DNA of 41,114 nt, taken from assembly GCA_018364455.1 (NCBI GenBank), contig JAGZLW010000017.1:1-41114 (forward strand), written 5' to 3'. This stretch comes from Streptococcus mitis (GTDB taxonomy: Bacteria; Bacillota; Bacilli; Lactobacillales; Streptococcaceae). Below the pieces are notes generated by a model. It was not told the origin of the DNA and searched no databases. It was given only the letters and a program-made list of their open reading frames with translations. How positions within the stretch are numbered: position 1 is the stretch's first letter; the number at the start of each line of letters is the position of its first letter. This document shows positions 23,813-31,865 of the stretch, piece after piece. A program made the translations under genes and the position numbers.

Positions 23813-25086
23813 TATGGTTTGATAACTTCAGCTCCACCCATGTATGGACGAAGTGCTTCTGGGATGGTCACAGAACCATCTGCATTTTGGTAGTTTTCAA
23901 GAATAGCAGCCACTGTACGTCCAACTGCAAGTCCAGAACCGTTCAAGGTATGGAGCAATTTCACCTTGCCATCTGCTTCATCACGGTAACGGATTTGGGC
24001 ACGACGGGCTTGGAAATCTTCTGTATTTGAACAACTTGAGATTTCACGGTAGGTATTTTGCGCTGGAATCCATACTTCTAAGTCGTAAGTCTTAGCAGCT
24101 GAGAAGCCCATATCTCCAGTAGAGAGAGCAACGACACGGTATGGAAGGTTGAGTTTTTGAAGAATGTTTTCAGCGTTGGCTGTCATTTTTTCCAATTCTT
24201 CATAAGATTCTTCTGGTTTGGCAAATTTGACCATTTCAACCTTGTGGAATTGGTGCAAACGAATCAAGCCACGAGTATCACGACCAGCAGAACCAGCCTC
24301 AGAACGGAATGATGGACTCATAGCAGTAAAGTAGATTGGTAGGTCTTTACCGTCCAGAATTTCATCACGGTAGTAGTTTGTCAGAGGAACTTCAGCTGTA
24401 GGAATAAGGACGTAATTGCTATCGCTTAATTCAAAAGTATCTTCCTTGAATTTTGGATATTGACCAGTCCCAAACATAGAATCGTGGTTAACCATGTAAG
24501 GTGTGATGACTTCAGTATAGCCTTCTTTGCCATGTTCATCCAACATAAAGTTGTAGATAGCACGTTCCAAACGAGCACCGAGGCCTTTATAGAAGAGGAA
24601 GCGAGCGCCTGTTACCTTACCACCGCGTTCCCAGTCAAGGATACCAAGCTCTTCACCAAGATCCCAGTGAGCTTTTGGCTCGAAGTCAAACTCGCGTGGA
24701 GTCCCCCAACGGCGAACTTCCACATTGTCGTCTTCGTCAGCCCCAACAGGAACGCTATCAGCTGGAATATTTGGAAGAGTAGTGGTAAATTCTGTCAATT
24801 TAGCATCGATTTCTGCCAATTCAGCATCCAAGGCTTTGACCTCAGCAGATAGAGTTTGCATGGCAGCAATCTTGTCATCTGCATTTTCCTTGTTGCGCTT
24901 AGCTTGGGCAATCTCAGCAGAAACTGTGTTACGTTCTGCCTTGAGAGTTTCAACCTTGACCAAGATGTCACGACGTTTAGCATCGATTTCTTTCATCTCA
25001 TTCAAGACAGCAGCATCTACACCACGTGTAGCCAATTTTTCTGCGACAGCATCAAAGTCTGTACGAATACGTTTGATATCTAACAT
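23812..25086 (-). CDS. serS: Seryl-tRNA synthetase
   Basis: This 424-residue class II synthetase charges tRNA-Ser. The N-terminal tRNA-binding arm is a long antiparallel coiled coil (about 25-105, rich in EIDAKR and KAERN). The catalytic core has motif 2, with FRSEAGSAGRDTRGLIRLHQF, cited in part as FRSEAGSAG then RGLIRLHQF, and motif 3, LNGSGLAVGRTVAAILENYQ. The start at 25086 has AAGGAGT in front and gives the family beginning MLDIKRIR. The in-frame upward extension to 25170 is the T-box leader read as protein and is rejected. Expression is controlled by the T-box leader and an independent promoter. Confidence 0.97.
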   Translation of the reverse strand: MLDIKRIRTDFDAVAEKLATRGVDAAVLNEMKEIDAKRRDILVKVETLKAERNTVSAEIAQAKRNKENADDKIAAMQTLSAEVKALDAELAEIDAKLTEFTTTLPNIPADSVPVGADEDDNVEVRRWGTPREFDFEPKAHWDLGEELGILDWERGGKVTGARFLFYKGLGARLERAIYNFMLDEHGKEGYTEVITPYMVNHDSMFGTGQYPKFKEDTFELSDSNYVLIPTAEVPLTNYYRDEILDGKDLPIYFTAMSPSFRSEAGSAGRDTRGLIRLHQFHKVEMVKFAKPEESYEELEKMTANAENILQKLNLPYRVVALSTGDMGFSAAKTYDLEVWIPAQNTYREISSCSNTEDFQARRAQIRYRDEADGKVKLLHTLNGSGLAVGRTVAAILENYQNADGSVTIPEALRPYMGGAEVIKP

Positions 25087-25101
25087 AAGAACTCCTTTAT
25101 G

Positions 25102-25278
25102 AAAAAAGCACACCTGACAAAGCGTTGGAGTGGCAGGGCCACGGTTCCATCCAACTTCACAGGTGTGCACTTGATTGTGTATGTAATTGTTACTAACGGT
25201 AGAATTTCACCTATCCCTCCTATCTGCTCGCAGCACCCGCAGACTTTCTGAAAGAAGAAGATAACCTACTTATCCGTT
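25102..25278 (-). promoter_or_regulatory. T-box leader of serS
   Basis: Read on the minus strand, the leader starts about 7 nt after the -10. It contains an AGTA element, GGTGCTGCGAGCAG in stem I, a candidate specifier UCU (Ser) in GGTGAAATTCTACC (complement of 25201-25203), and the T-box TGGAACCGTGGC (25138-25149). It ends in a terminator whose arms are GCACACCTG/CAGGTGTGC (25108-25116, 25160-25168) followed by six T residues. Uncharged tRNA-Ser should stabilise the antiterminator and allow serS transcription. The specifier assignment is less certain than the T-box itself. Confidence 0.92.
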
Positions 25279-25284
25279 GCTATG

Positions 25285-25313
25285 ATTATACTAAAGTTTC
25301 TACTTTTTTGCAA
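25285..25313 (-). promoter_or_regulatory. Promoter of serS
   Basis: On the minus strand TTGCAA (25308-25313) and TATAAT (25285-25290) are 17 nt apart. The -35 is inside the last codons of the DUF956 gene, whose stop is at 25300-25302. Confidence 0.88.
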
Positions 25314-25671
25314 ATAGATTTTTAAATTTTTGACCAATGGTCTGAATCAGGGTAGGAAGTTTGACGACCTTGTCATTGCCCAGTTTTTCACGAGCAATTT
25401 TAAGAATGGCACCTGAGTCTTTTGATGCAAAGAGGAATTTTCCTCTGTCTGTAAAGACTTCGAAGTGGCGACTGATTTTCCGACCAGTGACATTGGCTCC
25501 AATTTGGTTGATATGGCTCCAAGGAATCTGGATAAATTGTTCGACATTGACATCGGGGTAAAATTCTAAGGCCTGATCTCCGACCAGGAATTTCCCAACT
25601 TTCCCAGCGATAGAGAGGTAGGAAGTGCCTGTCGTGCTGAGAAGCACTGTTTTGTTAAGTGATTGAGCCAT
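25300..25671 (-). CDS. DUF956 family protein (ManO-like)
   Basis: This 123-residue soluble protein starts MAQSLNKTVLLSTTGTSYL and contains IPWSHINQIGANVTGRKISRHFEVFT, which I cite in parts: IPWSHINQIGANV and RHFEVFTDRGKFLFAS. It matches DUF956, whose members often lie beside mannose PTS genes and are called ManO; a regulatory role is suggested but not settled. Here no PTS genes are near. It lies 2 nt downstream of lysC and is probably co-transcribed with it. Its 3' end carries the promoter of serS, which constrains both sequences. Confidence 0.8.
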   Translation of the reverse strand: MAQSLNKTVLLSTTGTSYLSIAGKVGKFLVGDQALEFYPDVNVEQFIQIPWSHINQIGANVTGRKISRHFEVFTDRGKFLFASKDSGAILKIAREKLGNDKVVKLPTLIQTIGQKFKNLFAKK

Positions 25672-25673
25672 GC

Positions 25674-27038
25674 TTAGTCTTCCTTGTTTTCACCGAAAAA
25701 GGCATTGTAGAGGGCTTTAATAGCTGCTTTCTCTTGGTCCTTATGGACAACAAACATAATAGATACTTCACTAGAACCTTGAGACATCATCTGGATGTTG
25801 ATCTTATTTTCAGATAGAGCACGTGTCGCAGTAGCAGTTACTCCGATATGGCTCTTCATCTTTTCTCCAACAATCATAATGATAGAAAGGTCGTGTTCGA
25901 TTTCTGCATGGTCTACTTCAGCCTTTTGAACCAACTGACGAAGGATTTCTTCTTCCTTGATAGGAGTTAGTTCGCGAGAACGGAGGATGATTGAAAGATC
26001 GTCGATACCTGTTGGCATATGTTCCCAACCGATGTTAAGATCTTCAAGGATTTGAAGAACCTTGCGTCCAAATCCAACCTCACGGTTCATGAGGTATTTA
26101 GACATATTAATGCTGACAAAGCCTGAGTCACCAGCAATTCCTACTACTGGGAATTCATCACTACTATGTTTTAGAACGATACGAGTACCTGGGTGGTCAG
26201 GGTTGTTGGTATTCTTGATAACCAGAGGGATTTTTCCACGGTAGGCAGGAAGAAGGGCTTCGTCATGAAGGACTGAGAAGCCTGCATAGGCCAACTCACG
26301 CATTTCACGGTAGGTTAATTCAGGAATCGAGTGTGGTTGGTGGATAATACCAGGGTGAGCCGCAAAGATACCATCAACGTCTGTAAAGTTTTCATAGAGA
26401 TCGGCCTTAACACCGGCAGCAATGATAGAACCTGTAATGTCTGATCCTCCACGTGAGAAGGTACAGATCTGATTTTCCTTGGTAACTCCAAAGAAACCAG
26501 GAATGACAAGTACTTCATTTGCATTTGTCAATTCTTCAATCTTGTCATAACTTGATGGAATGATGCGAGCGTGACCAGGTTCACTTGTGACCACAATACC
26601 AGCTTCTCGAGGGTGCACATAGCGTGCATCAATACCATTTTGGTTAAAGTAGGCAGCAATCAATTTGGCATTGTTATTTTCACCCGCTGCTAGGAAAGTA
26701 TCGTAGAGAAATTCATTTTCTTCAATAGGAAGAGTGGCCAAGGCGCGAATGCTTTTTGAAATTTTTTCTAGAACAGCTGGCTTCAGTCCTAGTTCACTAA
26801 CCATGGCAGCATAGCGGTCGATAATCCAGTTTTGACTCTTGCTAATATCGTTACCAGCAACATAGTCGCGATAGTATTTAATCAAGGCATCCGTAACCTT
26901 AGTATCTTCAGCATTGCGTTTACCAGGGGCAGAAACGACTACAAAACGACGCTCTGAATCGCTTTTGACGATGTTTAAAACTTTTTCTAATTGACTAGCA
27001 GAGGCAAGAGAGCTACCTCCAAATTTAACAACTTTCAT
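25674..27038 (-). CDS. lysC: Aspartate kinase
   Basis: This 454-residue enzyme phosphorylates aspartate, the first step toward lysine, threonine, methionine and diaminopimelate. The N-terminal kinase motif is MKVVKFGGSSLA. Further conserved parts are FLAAGENNNAKLIAAYF, GFFGVTKENQICTFSRGGSD in the nucleotide-binding region, and YENFTDVDGIFAAHP. Two C-terminal ACT domains (about 300-450) should give feedback control. The length fits the monofunctional type. AGGAG precedes the ATG. It leads a two-gene unit with DUF956. It is divergent from fabM. Confidence 0.96.
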   Translation of the reverse strand: MKVVKFGGSSLASASQLEKVLNIVKSDSERRFVVVSAPGKRNAEDTKVTDALIKYYRDYVAGNDISKSQNWIIDRYAAMVSELGLKPAVLEKISKSIRALATLPIEENEFLYDTFLAAGENNNAKLIAAYFNQNGIDARYVHPREAGIVVTSEPGHARIIPSSYDKIEELTNANEVLVIPGFFGVTKENQICTFSRGGSDITGSIIAAGVKADLYENFTDVDGIFAAHPGIIHQPHSIPELTYREMRELAYAGFSVLHDEALLPAYRGKIPLVIKNTNNPDHPGTRIVLKHSSDEFPVVGIAGDSGFVSINMSKYLMNREVGFGRKVLQILEDLNIGWEHMPTGIDDLSIILRSRELTPIKEEEILRQLVQKAEVDHAEIEHDLSIIMIVGEKMKSHIGVTATATRALSENKINIQMMSQGSSEVSIMFVVHKDQEKAAIKALYNAFFGENKED

Positions 27039-27067
27039 AAGAACTCCTAAAGTAAGTATTTTATACG

Positions 27068-27096
27068 ATTATAGCAGAAAGAAAGCCTTTTTTCAA
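27068..27096 (-). promoter_or_regulatory. Promoter of lysC
   Basis: On the minus strand TTGAAA (27091-27096) and TATAAT (27068-27073) are 17 nt apart, with a TGC extension before the -10. Confidence 0.88.
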
Positions 27097-27170
27097 TGAA
27101 GAAAATAAGATGACTTATAGTATAAAGCGATCCTTGCCAATCGGCCGAGACACTTTCAGTCGATTTTTCC

Positions 27171-27199
27171 TTGCTTTCTGCTCCTAAAAAAGATATACT
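27171..27199 (+). promoter_or_regulatory. Promoter of fabM
   Basis: TTGCTT (27171-27176) and TATACT (27194-27199) are 17 nt apart, 49 nt before the ATG. No FabT-like palindrome is evident, in line with reports that fabM is outside FabT control. Confidence 0.65.
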
Positions 27200-27247
27200 T
27201 TGAAAATAAAATAATTTAAACTGCCTATAAAATAAAAAGGAGTCCAG

Positions 27248-28033
27248 ATGGAACACATTATTTATCAGCTTGATGAGGACTTGGCAATCCTTACCTTGAA
27301 TCGTCCTGAGGTCGCGAATGGTTTTCACATCCCCATGTGTGAGGAGATTTTAGAAGCTCTGACTTTGGCAGAAGAGGATCCGGCTGTGCATTTTGTCTTA
27401 ATCAACGCGAATGGCAAAGTCTTCTCTGTTGGGGGAGATTTGGTTGAGATGAAGCGAGCAGTAGATGAGGATGATATTCCATCATTGACGAAAATCGCAG
27501 AATTAGTCAATACTATTTCTTATAAAATCAAGCAAATAGCCAAACCTGTCTTGATGGAGGTTGATGGGGCTGTTGCAGGTGCCGCAGCGAATATGGCTGT
27601 TGCTGCAGATTTCTGTCTGGCAACGGATAAGGCTAAATTTATCCAAGCTTTTGTTGGAGTTGGTTTGGCTCCAGATGCAGGTGGGATTCACCTCTTGAGT
27701 CGTAGTATTGGGGTGACTCGTGCTGCTCAATTAGCCATGACAGGTGAGGCTTTGTCCGCAGAAAAAGCTCTGGAGTGGGGTCTTGTTTATCGGGTCTCTG
27801 AAGCTGATAAACTTGAAAAGACGAGAGAACAGCTTCTTAAAAAATTAAGACGTGGTTCAAGCAATTCCTATGCTGCCATTAAGAAGTTGGCGTGGGAGAG
27901 TCAATTTAAAGACTGGCAGAGTTACGCTACTTTAGAACTGAACCTACAGGAATCACTAGCGAAAACAGAGGATTTCAAAGAAGGAGTTCGGGCTCATTCG
28001 GAGAGAAGAAGACCGAAATTTACAGGAAAATAA
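27248..28033 (+). CDS. fabM: Trans-2,cis-3-decenoyl-ACP isomerase
   Basis: This 261-residue crotonase-fold protein begins MEHIIYQLDEDLAILTLNRPEV. Oxyanion-hole motifs are FSVGGDLVEMK near 58-68 and DGAVAGAAANMAVAADFCLA near 103-122. FabM converts trans-2- to cis-3-decenoyl-ACP, the branch point to unsaturated fatty acids in streptococci, which lack FabA. It is first in the FAS II cluster, which supports FabM rather than a catabolic enoyl-CoA hydratase. AAGGAGT precedes the ATG. No terminator separates it from fabT, although fabT has its own promoter. Confidence 0.93.
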   Translation: MEHIIYQLDEDLAILTLNRPEVANGFHIPMCEEILEALTLAEEDPAVHFVLINANGKVFSVGGDLVEMKRAVDEDDIPSLTKIAELVNTISYKIKQIAKPVLMEVDGAVAGAAANMAVAADFCLATDKAKFIQAFVGVGLAPDAGGIHLLSRSIGVTRAAQLAMTGEALSAEKALEWGLVYRVSEADKLEKTREQLLKKLRRGSSNSYAAIKKLAWESQFKDWQSYATLELNLQESLAKTEDFKEGVRAHSERRRPKFTGK

Positions 28034-28041
28034 AAAAATAC

Positions 28042-28070
28042 TTGCACTGTTCTTTGAAGTTTGATATAAT
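28042..28070 (+). promoter_or_regulatory. Promoter of the fabT-fabH-acpP operon
   Basis: TTGCAC (28042-28047) and TATAAT (28065-28070) are 17 nt apart, starting 8 nt after the fabM stop. A transcript would begin near 28077. Confidence 0.88.
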
Positions 28071-28085
28071 TTTTTTGTCAAATGT

Positions 28086-28099
28086 TTTGATTGTGAAAG
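28086..28099 (+). promoter_or_regulatory. Candidate FabT operator before fabT
   Basis: TTTGATTGTGAAAG resembles the FabT motif TTTGATTNTCAAA, with one central C to G change. It lies just downstream of the predicted start point, a position that would block elongation and give autoregulation. A further half-site, AGTTTGAT, overlaps the -10 region (28059-28066). Confidence 0.6.
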
Positions 28100-28124
28100 T
28101 TTTTTGAAAAGGAGGGAAAAGAGA

Positions 28125-28559
28125 TTGGACTACCAACGAATTAATGAATATTTAACATCTATATTTAACAATGTCCTCGTCATCGAGGAAGTTAGCTTGA
28201 GGGGTAGTCGTTTCAAGGATATCTCCATCAAAGAAGTACATACAATCGATGTAATTGGAAAATTCCCAGACGTGACGCCAAGTCAAGTGTCGAAAGAGTT
28301 GATGGTGACTCTTGGGACGGTTACGACGAGTCTGAATAATCTTGAACGAAAGGGTTACATTGAACGCATTCGCTCAGAGCAGGATCGACGTGTGGTGCAT
28401 CTGCATTTGACAAAGAAGGGTCGCTTGGTTCATAGGCTACATAAACGCTTCCACAAGGCCATGGTTGAAAAAATCATTGATGGTATGAGTAAGGAAGAAA
28501 TTGATGTTATGAGCAAAGGGTTGACCAATCTTTATCAATTTTTGGAGGATTTGAAATAA
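28125..28559 (+). CDS. fabT: FabT, MarR-family repressor of fatty-acid synthesis
   Basis: This 144-residue winged-helix protein of MarR type has the recognition region VTPSQVSKELMVTLGTVTTSLNNLERKGYIERIR, which I cite as VTPSQVSKELM then GTVTTSLNNLERKG, and the wing EQDRRVVHLHLTKKG. FabT represses the FAS II operon when bound to long-chain acyl-ACP. The start is TTG at 28125, with AGGAGG at 28109-28114; this gives the known beginning LDYQRINEYL. A TTG at 28104 is in frame but has no binding site. The use of TTG may limit repressor level. The stop TAA overlaps the ATG of fabH by one base. Confidence 0.93.
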   Translation: MDYQRINEYLTSIFNNVLVIEEVSLRGSRFKDISIKEVHTIDVIGKFPDVTPSQVSKELMVTLGTVTTSLNNLERKGYIERIRSEQDRRVVHLHLTKKGRLVHRLHKRFHKAMVEKIIDGMSKEEIDVMSKGLTNLYQFLEDLK

Positions 28560-29533
28560 TGGCTTTTGCAAAAATAAGCCAGGTTGCTCATTATGTACCA
28601 GAGCAAGTGGTTACAAATCACGACTTGGCTCAGATTATGGATACCAATGATGAGTGGATTTCAAGTCGGACGGGAATACGACAAAGGCATATTTCAAGAA
28701 CAGAATCTACTAGTGATTTGGCTACAGAGGTTGCTAAGAAACTGATGGCAAAAGCTGGAATCACAGGAGAGGAGTTGGATTTTATCATCCTAGCCACTAT
28801 CACTCCAGATTCGATGATGCCCTCTACAGCTGCTCGTGTCCAAGCCAATATTGGAGCTAATAAGGCCTTTGCTTTTGACTTAACAGCTGCTTGTAGTGGA
28901 TTTGTATTTGCTCTTTCAACTGCTGAAAAGTTTATCGCTTCTGGGCGCTTTCAAAAAGGCTTGGTGATTGGCAGTGAAACCCTCTCTAAAGCAGTCGATT
29001 GGTCAGACCGATCAACAGCTGTTTTGTTTGGAGATGGTGCTGGTGGTGTTTTGCTAGAGGCTAGCGAGCAAGAGCATTTCTTGGCAGAGAGTCTCAATAG
29101 CGATGGAAGTCGCAGCGAGTGTCTGACCTATGGACATTCAGGGTTACATTCTCCATTTTCAGATCAAGAAAATGCAGATTCATTTTTGAAGATGGATGGG
29201 CGCGCAGTTTTTGCTTTTGCCATTCGGGATGTAGCCAAGTCTATTAAGCAGACTATTGAAGAATCTCCTGTAGAGGCGACAGACTTGGATTATCTGCTAC
29301 TTCATCAGGCTAATGACCGTATTTTGGATAAGATGGCTAGAAAAATCGGTGTCGACCGAGATAAACTTCCAGCCAATATGATGGAATATGGAAATACCAG
29401 TGCAGCAAGTATCCCGATTTTACTTTCAGAGTGTGTGGAACAAGGTCTCATCCTTTTAGATGGTAGCCAGACTGTTCTTCTATCAGGCTTCGGTGGAGGC
29501 TTGACCTGGGGCACGCTCATTCTTACAATTTAG
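28559..29533 (+). CDS. fabH: 3-oxoacyl-ACP synthase III
   Basis: This 324-residue initiating condensing enzyme joins acetyl-CoA with malonyl-ACP. It has a thiolase fold with the Cys-His-Asn triad Cys112 (TAACSGFVFAL), His249 (LLHQANDRI) and Asn279 (YGNTSAASIP). The C-terminal GFGGGLTWG is typical. The start codon overlaps the fabT stop (TAATG), so translation is coupled. In this operon it sets the rate of chain initiation under FabT control. Confidence 0.97.
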   Translation: MAFAKISQVAHYVPEQVVTNHDLAQIMDTNDEWISSRTGIRQRHISRTESTSDLATEVAKKLMAKAGITGEELDFIILATITPDSMMPSTAARVQANIGANKAFAFDLTAACSGFVFALSTAEKFIASGRFQKGLVIGSETLSKAVDWSDRSTAVLFGDGAGGVLLEASEQEHFLAESLNSDGSRSECLTYGHSGLHSPFSDQENADSFLKMDGRAVFAFAIRDVAKSIKQTIEESPVEATDLDYLLLHQANDRILDKMARKIGVDRDKLPANMMEYGNTSAASIPILLSECVEQGLILLDGSQTVLLSGFGGGLTWGTLILTI

Positions 29534-29592
29534 GTAATCATGTGGTGAACACATTGTTATAAAAAAACTATTTATTTTAAAGGAGTCCTATC

Positions 29593-29817
29593 ATGGCAGT
29601 ATTTGAAAAAGTACAAGAAATTATCGTTGAAGAACTTGGAAAAGACGCATCAGAGGTAACACTTGAATCAACTTTTGATGATTTGGACGCAGATTCATTG
29701 GACTTGTTCCAAGTAATCTCAGAAATCGAAGATGCTTTTGATATCCAAATCGAAGCAGAAGATGACTTGAAAACAGTTGGTGACTTGGTTGCCTACGTTG
29801 AAGAGCAAACAAAATAA
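29593..29817 (+). CDS. acpP: Acyl carrier protein
   Basis: This 74-residue acidic four-helix protein carries acyl chains on phosphopantetheine. The attachment Ser35 lies in the motif DADSLDLFQV. The usual glutamate-rich helix II follows. AAAGGAGT precedes the ATG. The 59-nt gap after fabH holds a small ATGTG/CACAT hairpin. Codon use indicates high expression. Confidence 0.97.
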   Translation: MAVFEKVQEIIVEELGKDASEVTLESTFDDLDADSLDLFQVISEIEDAFDIQIEAEDDLKTVGDLVAYVEEQTK

Positions 29818-29835
29818 GCAGAATATAAGATAGAA

Positions 29836-29860
29836 GGAGTAGGGAAACCCGCTCCCTCTT
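29836..29860 (+). terminator. Hairpin after acpP, possible attenuator
   Basis: GGAG-TA-GGG and CCC-G-CTCC pair around AAA, followed by CTCTTG. The T run is weak, so partial termination between acpP and fabK is plausible. The FabT operator lies 12 nt downstream. Confidence 0.5.
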
Positions 29861-29871
29861 GTTTAGGCAAT

Positions 29872-29888
29872 AGTTTGATTTTCAAATT
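29872..29888 (+). promoter_or_regulatory. FabT operator before fabK
   Basis: AGTTTGATTTTCAAATT matches the published FabT consensus as I remember it (AGTTTGATTNTCAAATT) without mismatch. It is an inverted repeat, TTTGA and TCAAA. It lies 47 nt before the fabK ATG and would control the fabK-to-accA part of the cluster. Confidence 0.88.
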
Positions 29889-29934
29889 ATGACAGGATCG
29901 AACTATTACGTAAGCAAGAAACGATGGAGGCACT

Positions 29935-30909
29935 ATGAAGACGCGTATTACAGAATTATTGAATATTGATTATCCTATCTTTCAAGGAGGAATGGCCTGG
30001 GTTGCTGATGGTGATTTGGCAGGGGCTGTTTCCAAGGCTGGCGGACTAGGCATTATCGGTGGGGGGAATGCCCCTAAAGAAGTTGTCAAGGCAAATATTG
30101 ATAAAATCAAATCATTGACTGATAAACCCTTTGGTGTCAACATCATGCTCTTGTCTCCCTTTGTGGAAGATATTGTAGATCTCGTTATCGAGGAAGATGT
30201 TAAGGTAGTAACAACAGGCGCAGGAAATCCTGGTAAATACATGGAACGCTTCCATGAAGCAGGGATTACAGTTATTCCTGTTGTACCAAGTGTTGCCCTA
30301 GCTAAACGCATGGAAAAAATCGGTGCGGACGCTGTTATTGCAGAAGGAATGGAAGCTGGGGGGCATATCGGTAAATTAACAACCATGACCTTGGTGCGTC
30401 AGGTTGCTGCTGCTGTATCGATTCCTGTTATTGCTGCAGGAGGGATTGCGGATGGTGAAGGTGCTGCGGCTGGATTTATGCTAGGTGCGGAAGCTGTTCA
30501 GGTTGGAACGCGTTTTGTCGTTGCAAAAGAGTCTAATGCCCATCCAAATTATAAGGCGAAAATTTTAAAAGCTAGAGATATTGATACTACGATTTCAGCT
30601 CAACACTTTGGGCATGCAGTTCGAGCTATTAAAAACCAATTGACTCGTGATTTTGAAAAAGCTGAGAAAGATGCCTTTAAACAAGAAAATCCTGATTTGG
30701 AAATCTTTGAACAAATGGGAGCGGGTGCCCTAGCCAAAGCGGTTGTTCACGGAGATGTGGATGGTGGATCTGTTATGGCAGGTCAAATTGCGGGGCTTGT
30801 TTCCAAAGAAGAAACAGCTGAAGAAATCCTAAAAGATTTGTATTACGGAGCAGCTAAGAAAATTCAAGAAGAAGCCTCTCGTTGGGCAGGAGTTGTAAGA
30901 AATGACTAA
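29935..30909 (+). CDS. fabK: Enoyl-ACP reductase II (FMN-dependent)
   Basis: This 324-residue flavoprotein carries out the last reduction of each elongation cycle, with NAD(P)H. It belongs to the nitronate monooxygenase/FabK fold: PIFQGGMAWVADGDLAGAVS near residues 15-34, GLGIIGGGNAP, then EGMEAGGHIGKLTTM and PVIAAGGIADG in the FMN phosphate loop. It replaces FabI, so the cell is expected to resist triclosan-type FabI inhibitors; that is known for pneumococcus. ATGGAGG precedes the start. It overlaps fabD by 8 nt. Confidence 0.96.
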   Translation: MKTRITELLNIDYPIFQGGMAWVADGDLAGAVSKAGGLGIIGGGNAPKEVVKANIDKIKSLTDKPFGVNIMLLSPFVEDIVDLVIEEDVKVVTTGAGNPGKYMERFHEAGITVIPVVPSVALAKRMEKIGADAVIAEGMEAGGHIGKLTTMTLVRQVAAAVSIPVIAAGGIADGEGAAAGFMLGAEAVQVGTRFVVAKESNAHPNYKAKILKARDIDTTISAQHFGHAVRAIKNQLTRDFEKAEKDAFKQENPDLEIFEQMGAGALAKAVVHGDVDGGSVMAGQIAGLVSKEETAEEILKDLYYGAAKKIQEEASRWAGVVRND

Positions 30910-31825
30910 AACAGCCTTTTTATTTGCTGGTCAAGGTGCCCAGTATCTAGGTATGGGACGGGATCTCTATGATCAGTATCCGATTGTCAAAGAAACAATT
31001 GATCAAGCGAGTCAGGTACTTGGTTATGATTTACGTCATCTCATTGATACGGAGGAAGAAAAACTCAATCAGACTCGCTATACGCAACCTGCCATTCTAG
31101 CAACTTCAGTTGCTATCTACCGTTTATTGCAAGAAAAGGGCTATCATCCTGATATGGTTGCTGGTTTGTCCCTTGGGGAATATTCTGCCTTGGTGGCCAG
31201 CGGCGCCTTGGATTTTGAAGATGCGGTTGCCTTGGTAGCTAAGCGTGGATCTTATATGGAAGAAGCGGCCCCTGCTGGTTCTGGCAAGATGGTAGCAGTT
31301 CTCAATACGCCAGTAGAGGTCATTGAGGAAGCCTGTCAAAAGGCTTCTGAACTTGGAGTGGTTACTCCAGCCAACTATAATACACCTGCACAAATTGTGA
31401 TTGGTGGAGAAGTGGTTGCAGTTGATCGAGCTGTCGAACTCTTGCAGGAAGCAGGCGCCAAACGCTTGATTCCTCTTAATGTTTCAGGACCTTTTCATAC
31501 CGCTCTCCTTGAGCCTGCTAGCCAGAAACTGGCTGAAACTCTAGCTCAGGTAAGTTTTTCAGATTTCACTTGTCCCCTAGTCGGCAATACAGAAGCAGCT
31601 GTCATGCAAAAAGAAGACATTGCTCAACTCTTGACGCGTCAGGTCAAGGAACCAGTTCGTTTTTATGAAAGTATTGCAGTTATGCAAGAAGCAGGCGTAA
31701 CCACCTTTATCGAGATTGGACCGGGGAAAGTTTTGTCAGGCTTTGTGAAAAAAATTGATAAAACGGCTAAACTAGCCAATGTTGAAGATCAGGCTAGCTT
31801 GGAAGCCTTGCTAGAAAACAAGTAA
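30902..31825 (+). CDS. fabD: Malonyl-CoA:ACP transacylase
   Basis: This 307-residue enzyme moves malonyl from CoA to ACP. The N-terminal FAGQGAQYLGMG (residues 8-19), the nucleophile Ser90 in GLSLGEYSAL, and His199 in SGPFHT are all present. The length is normal. It overlaps the end of fabK by 8 nt. It supplies malonyl-ACP to FabH and FabF, encoded on both sides. Confidence 0.97.
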   Translation: MTKTAFLFAGQGAQYLGMGRDLYDQYPIVKETIDQASQVLGYDLRHLIDTEEEKLNQTRYTQPAILATSVAIYRLLQEKGYHPDMVAGLSLGEYSALVASGALDFEDAVALVAKRGSYMEEAAPAGSGKMVAVLNTPVEVIEEACQKASELGVVTPANYNTPAQIVIGGEVVAVDRAVELLQEAGAKRLIPLNVSGPFHTALLEPASQKLAETLAQVSFSDFTCPLVGNTEAAVMQKEDIAQLLTRQVKEPVRFYESIAVMQEAGVTTFIEIGPGKVLSGFVKKIDKTAKLANVEDQASLEALLENK

Positions 31826-31865
31826 TCCCTTCTCCCATAAATACAAGAGAAAACAGGAGAAAAGA

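Noticed and set aside
25087..25170. N-terminal extension of SerS by 28 residues
   Set aside because: This stretch is the T-box terminator region (T-box and GCACACCTG arms). The ATG at 25086 has AAGGAGT and gives the family N-terminus.
27200..27231. TTGAAA/TATAAA promoter directly before fabM
   Set aside because: The spacing is 20 nt, too long; TTGCTT-17-TATACT just upstream fits better.
27248..28033. Catabolic enoyl-CoA hydratase
   Set aside because: The crotonase fold alone would allow it, but the place at the head of the FAS II cluster and the streptococcal FabM match make isomerase far more likely.
28104..28124. Earlier TTG start of FabT
   Set aside because: It would translate through the AGGAGG that serves the TTG at 28125, and known FabT begins at the latter.
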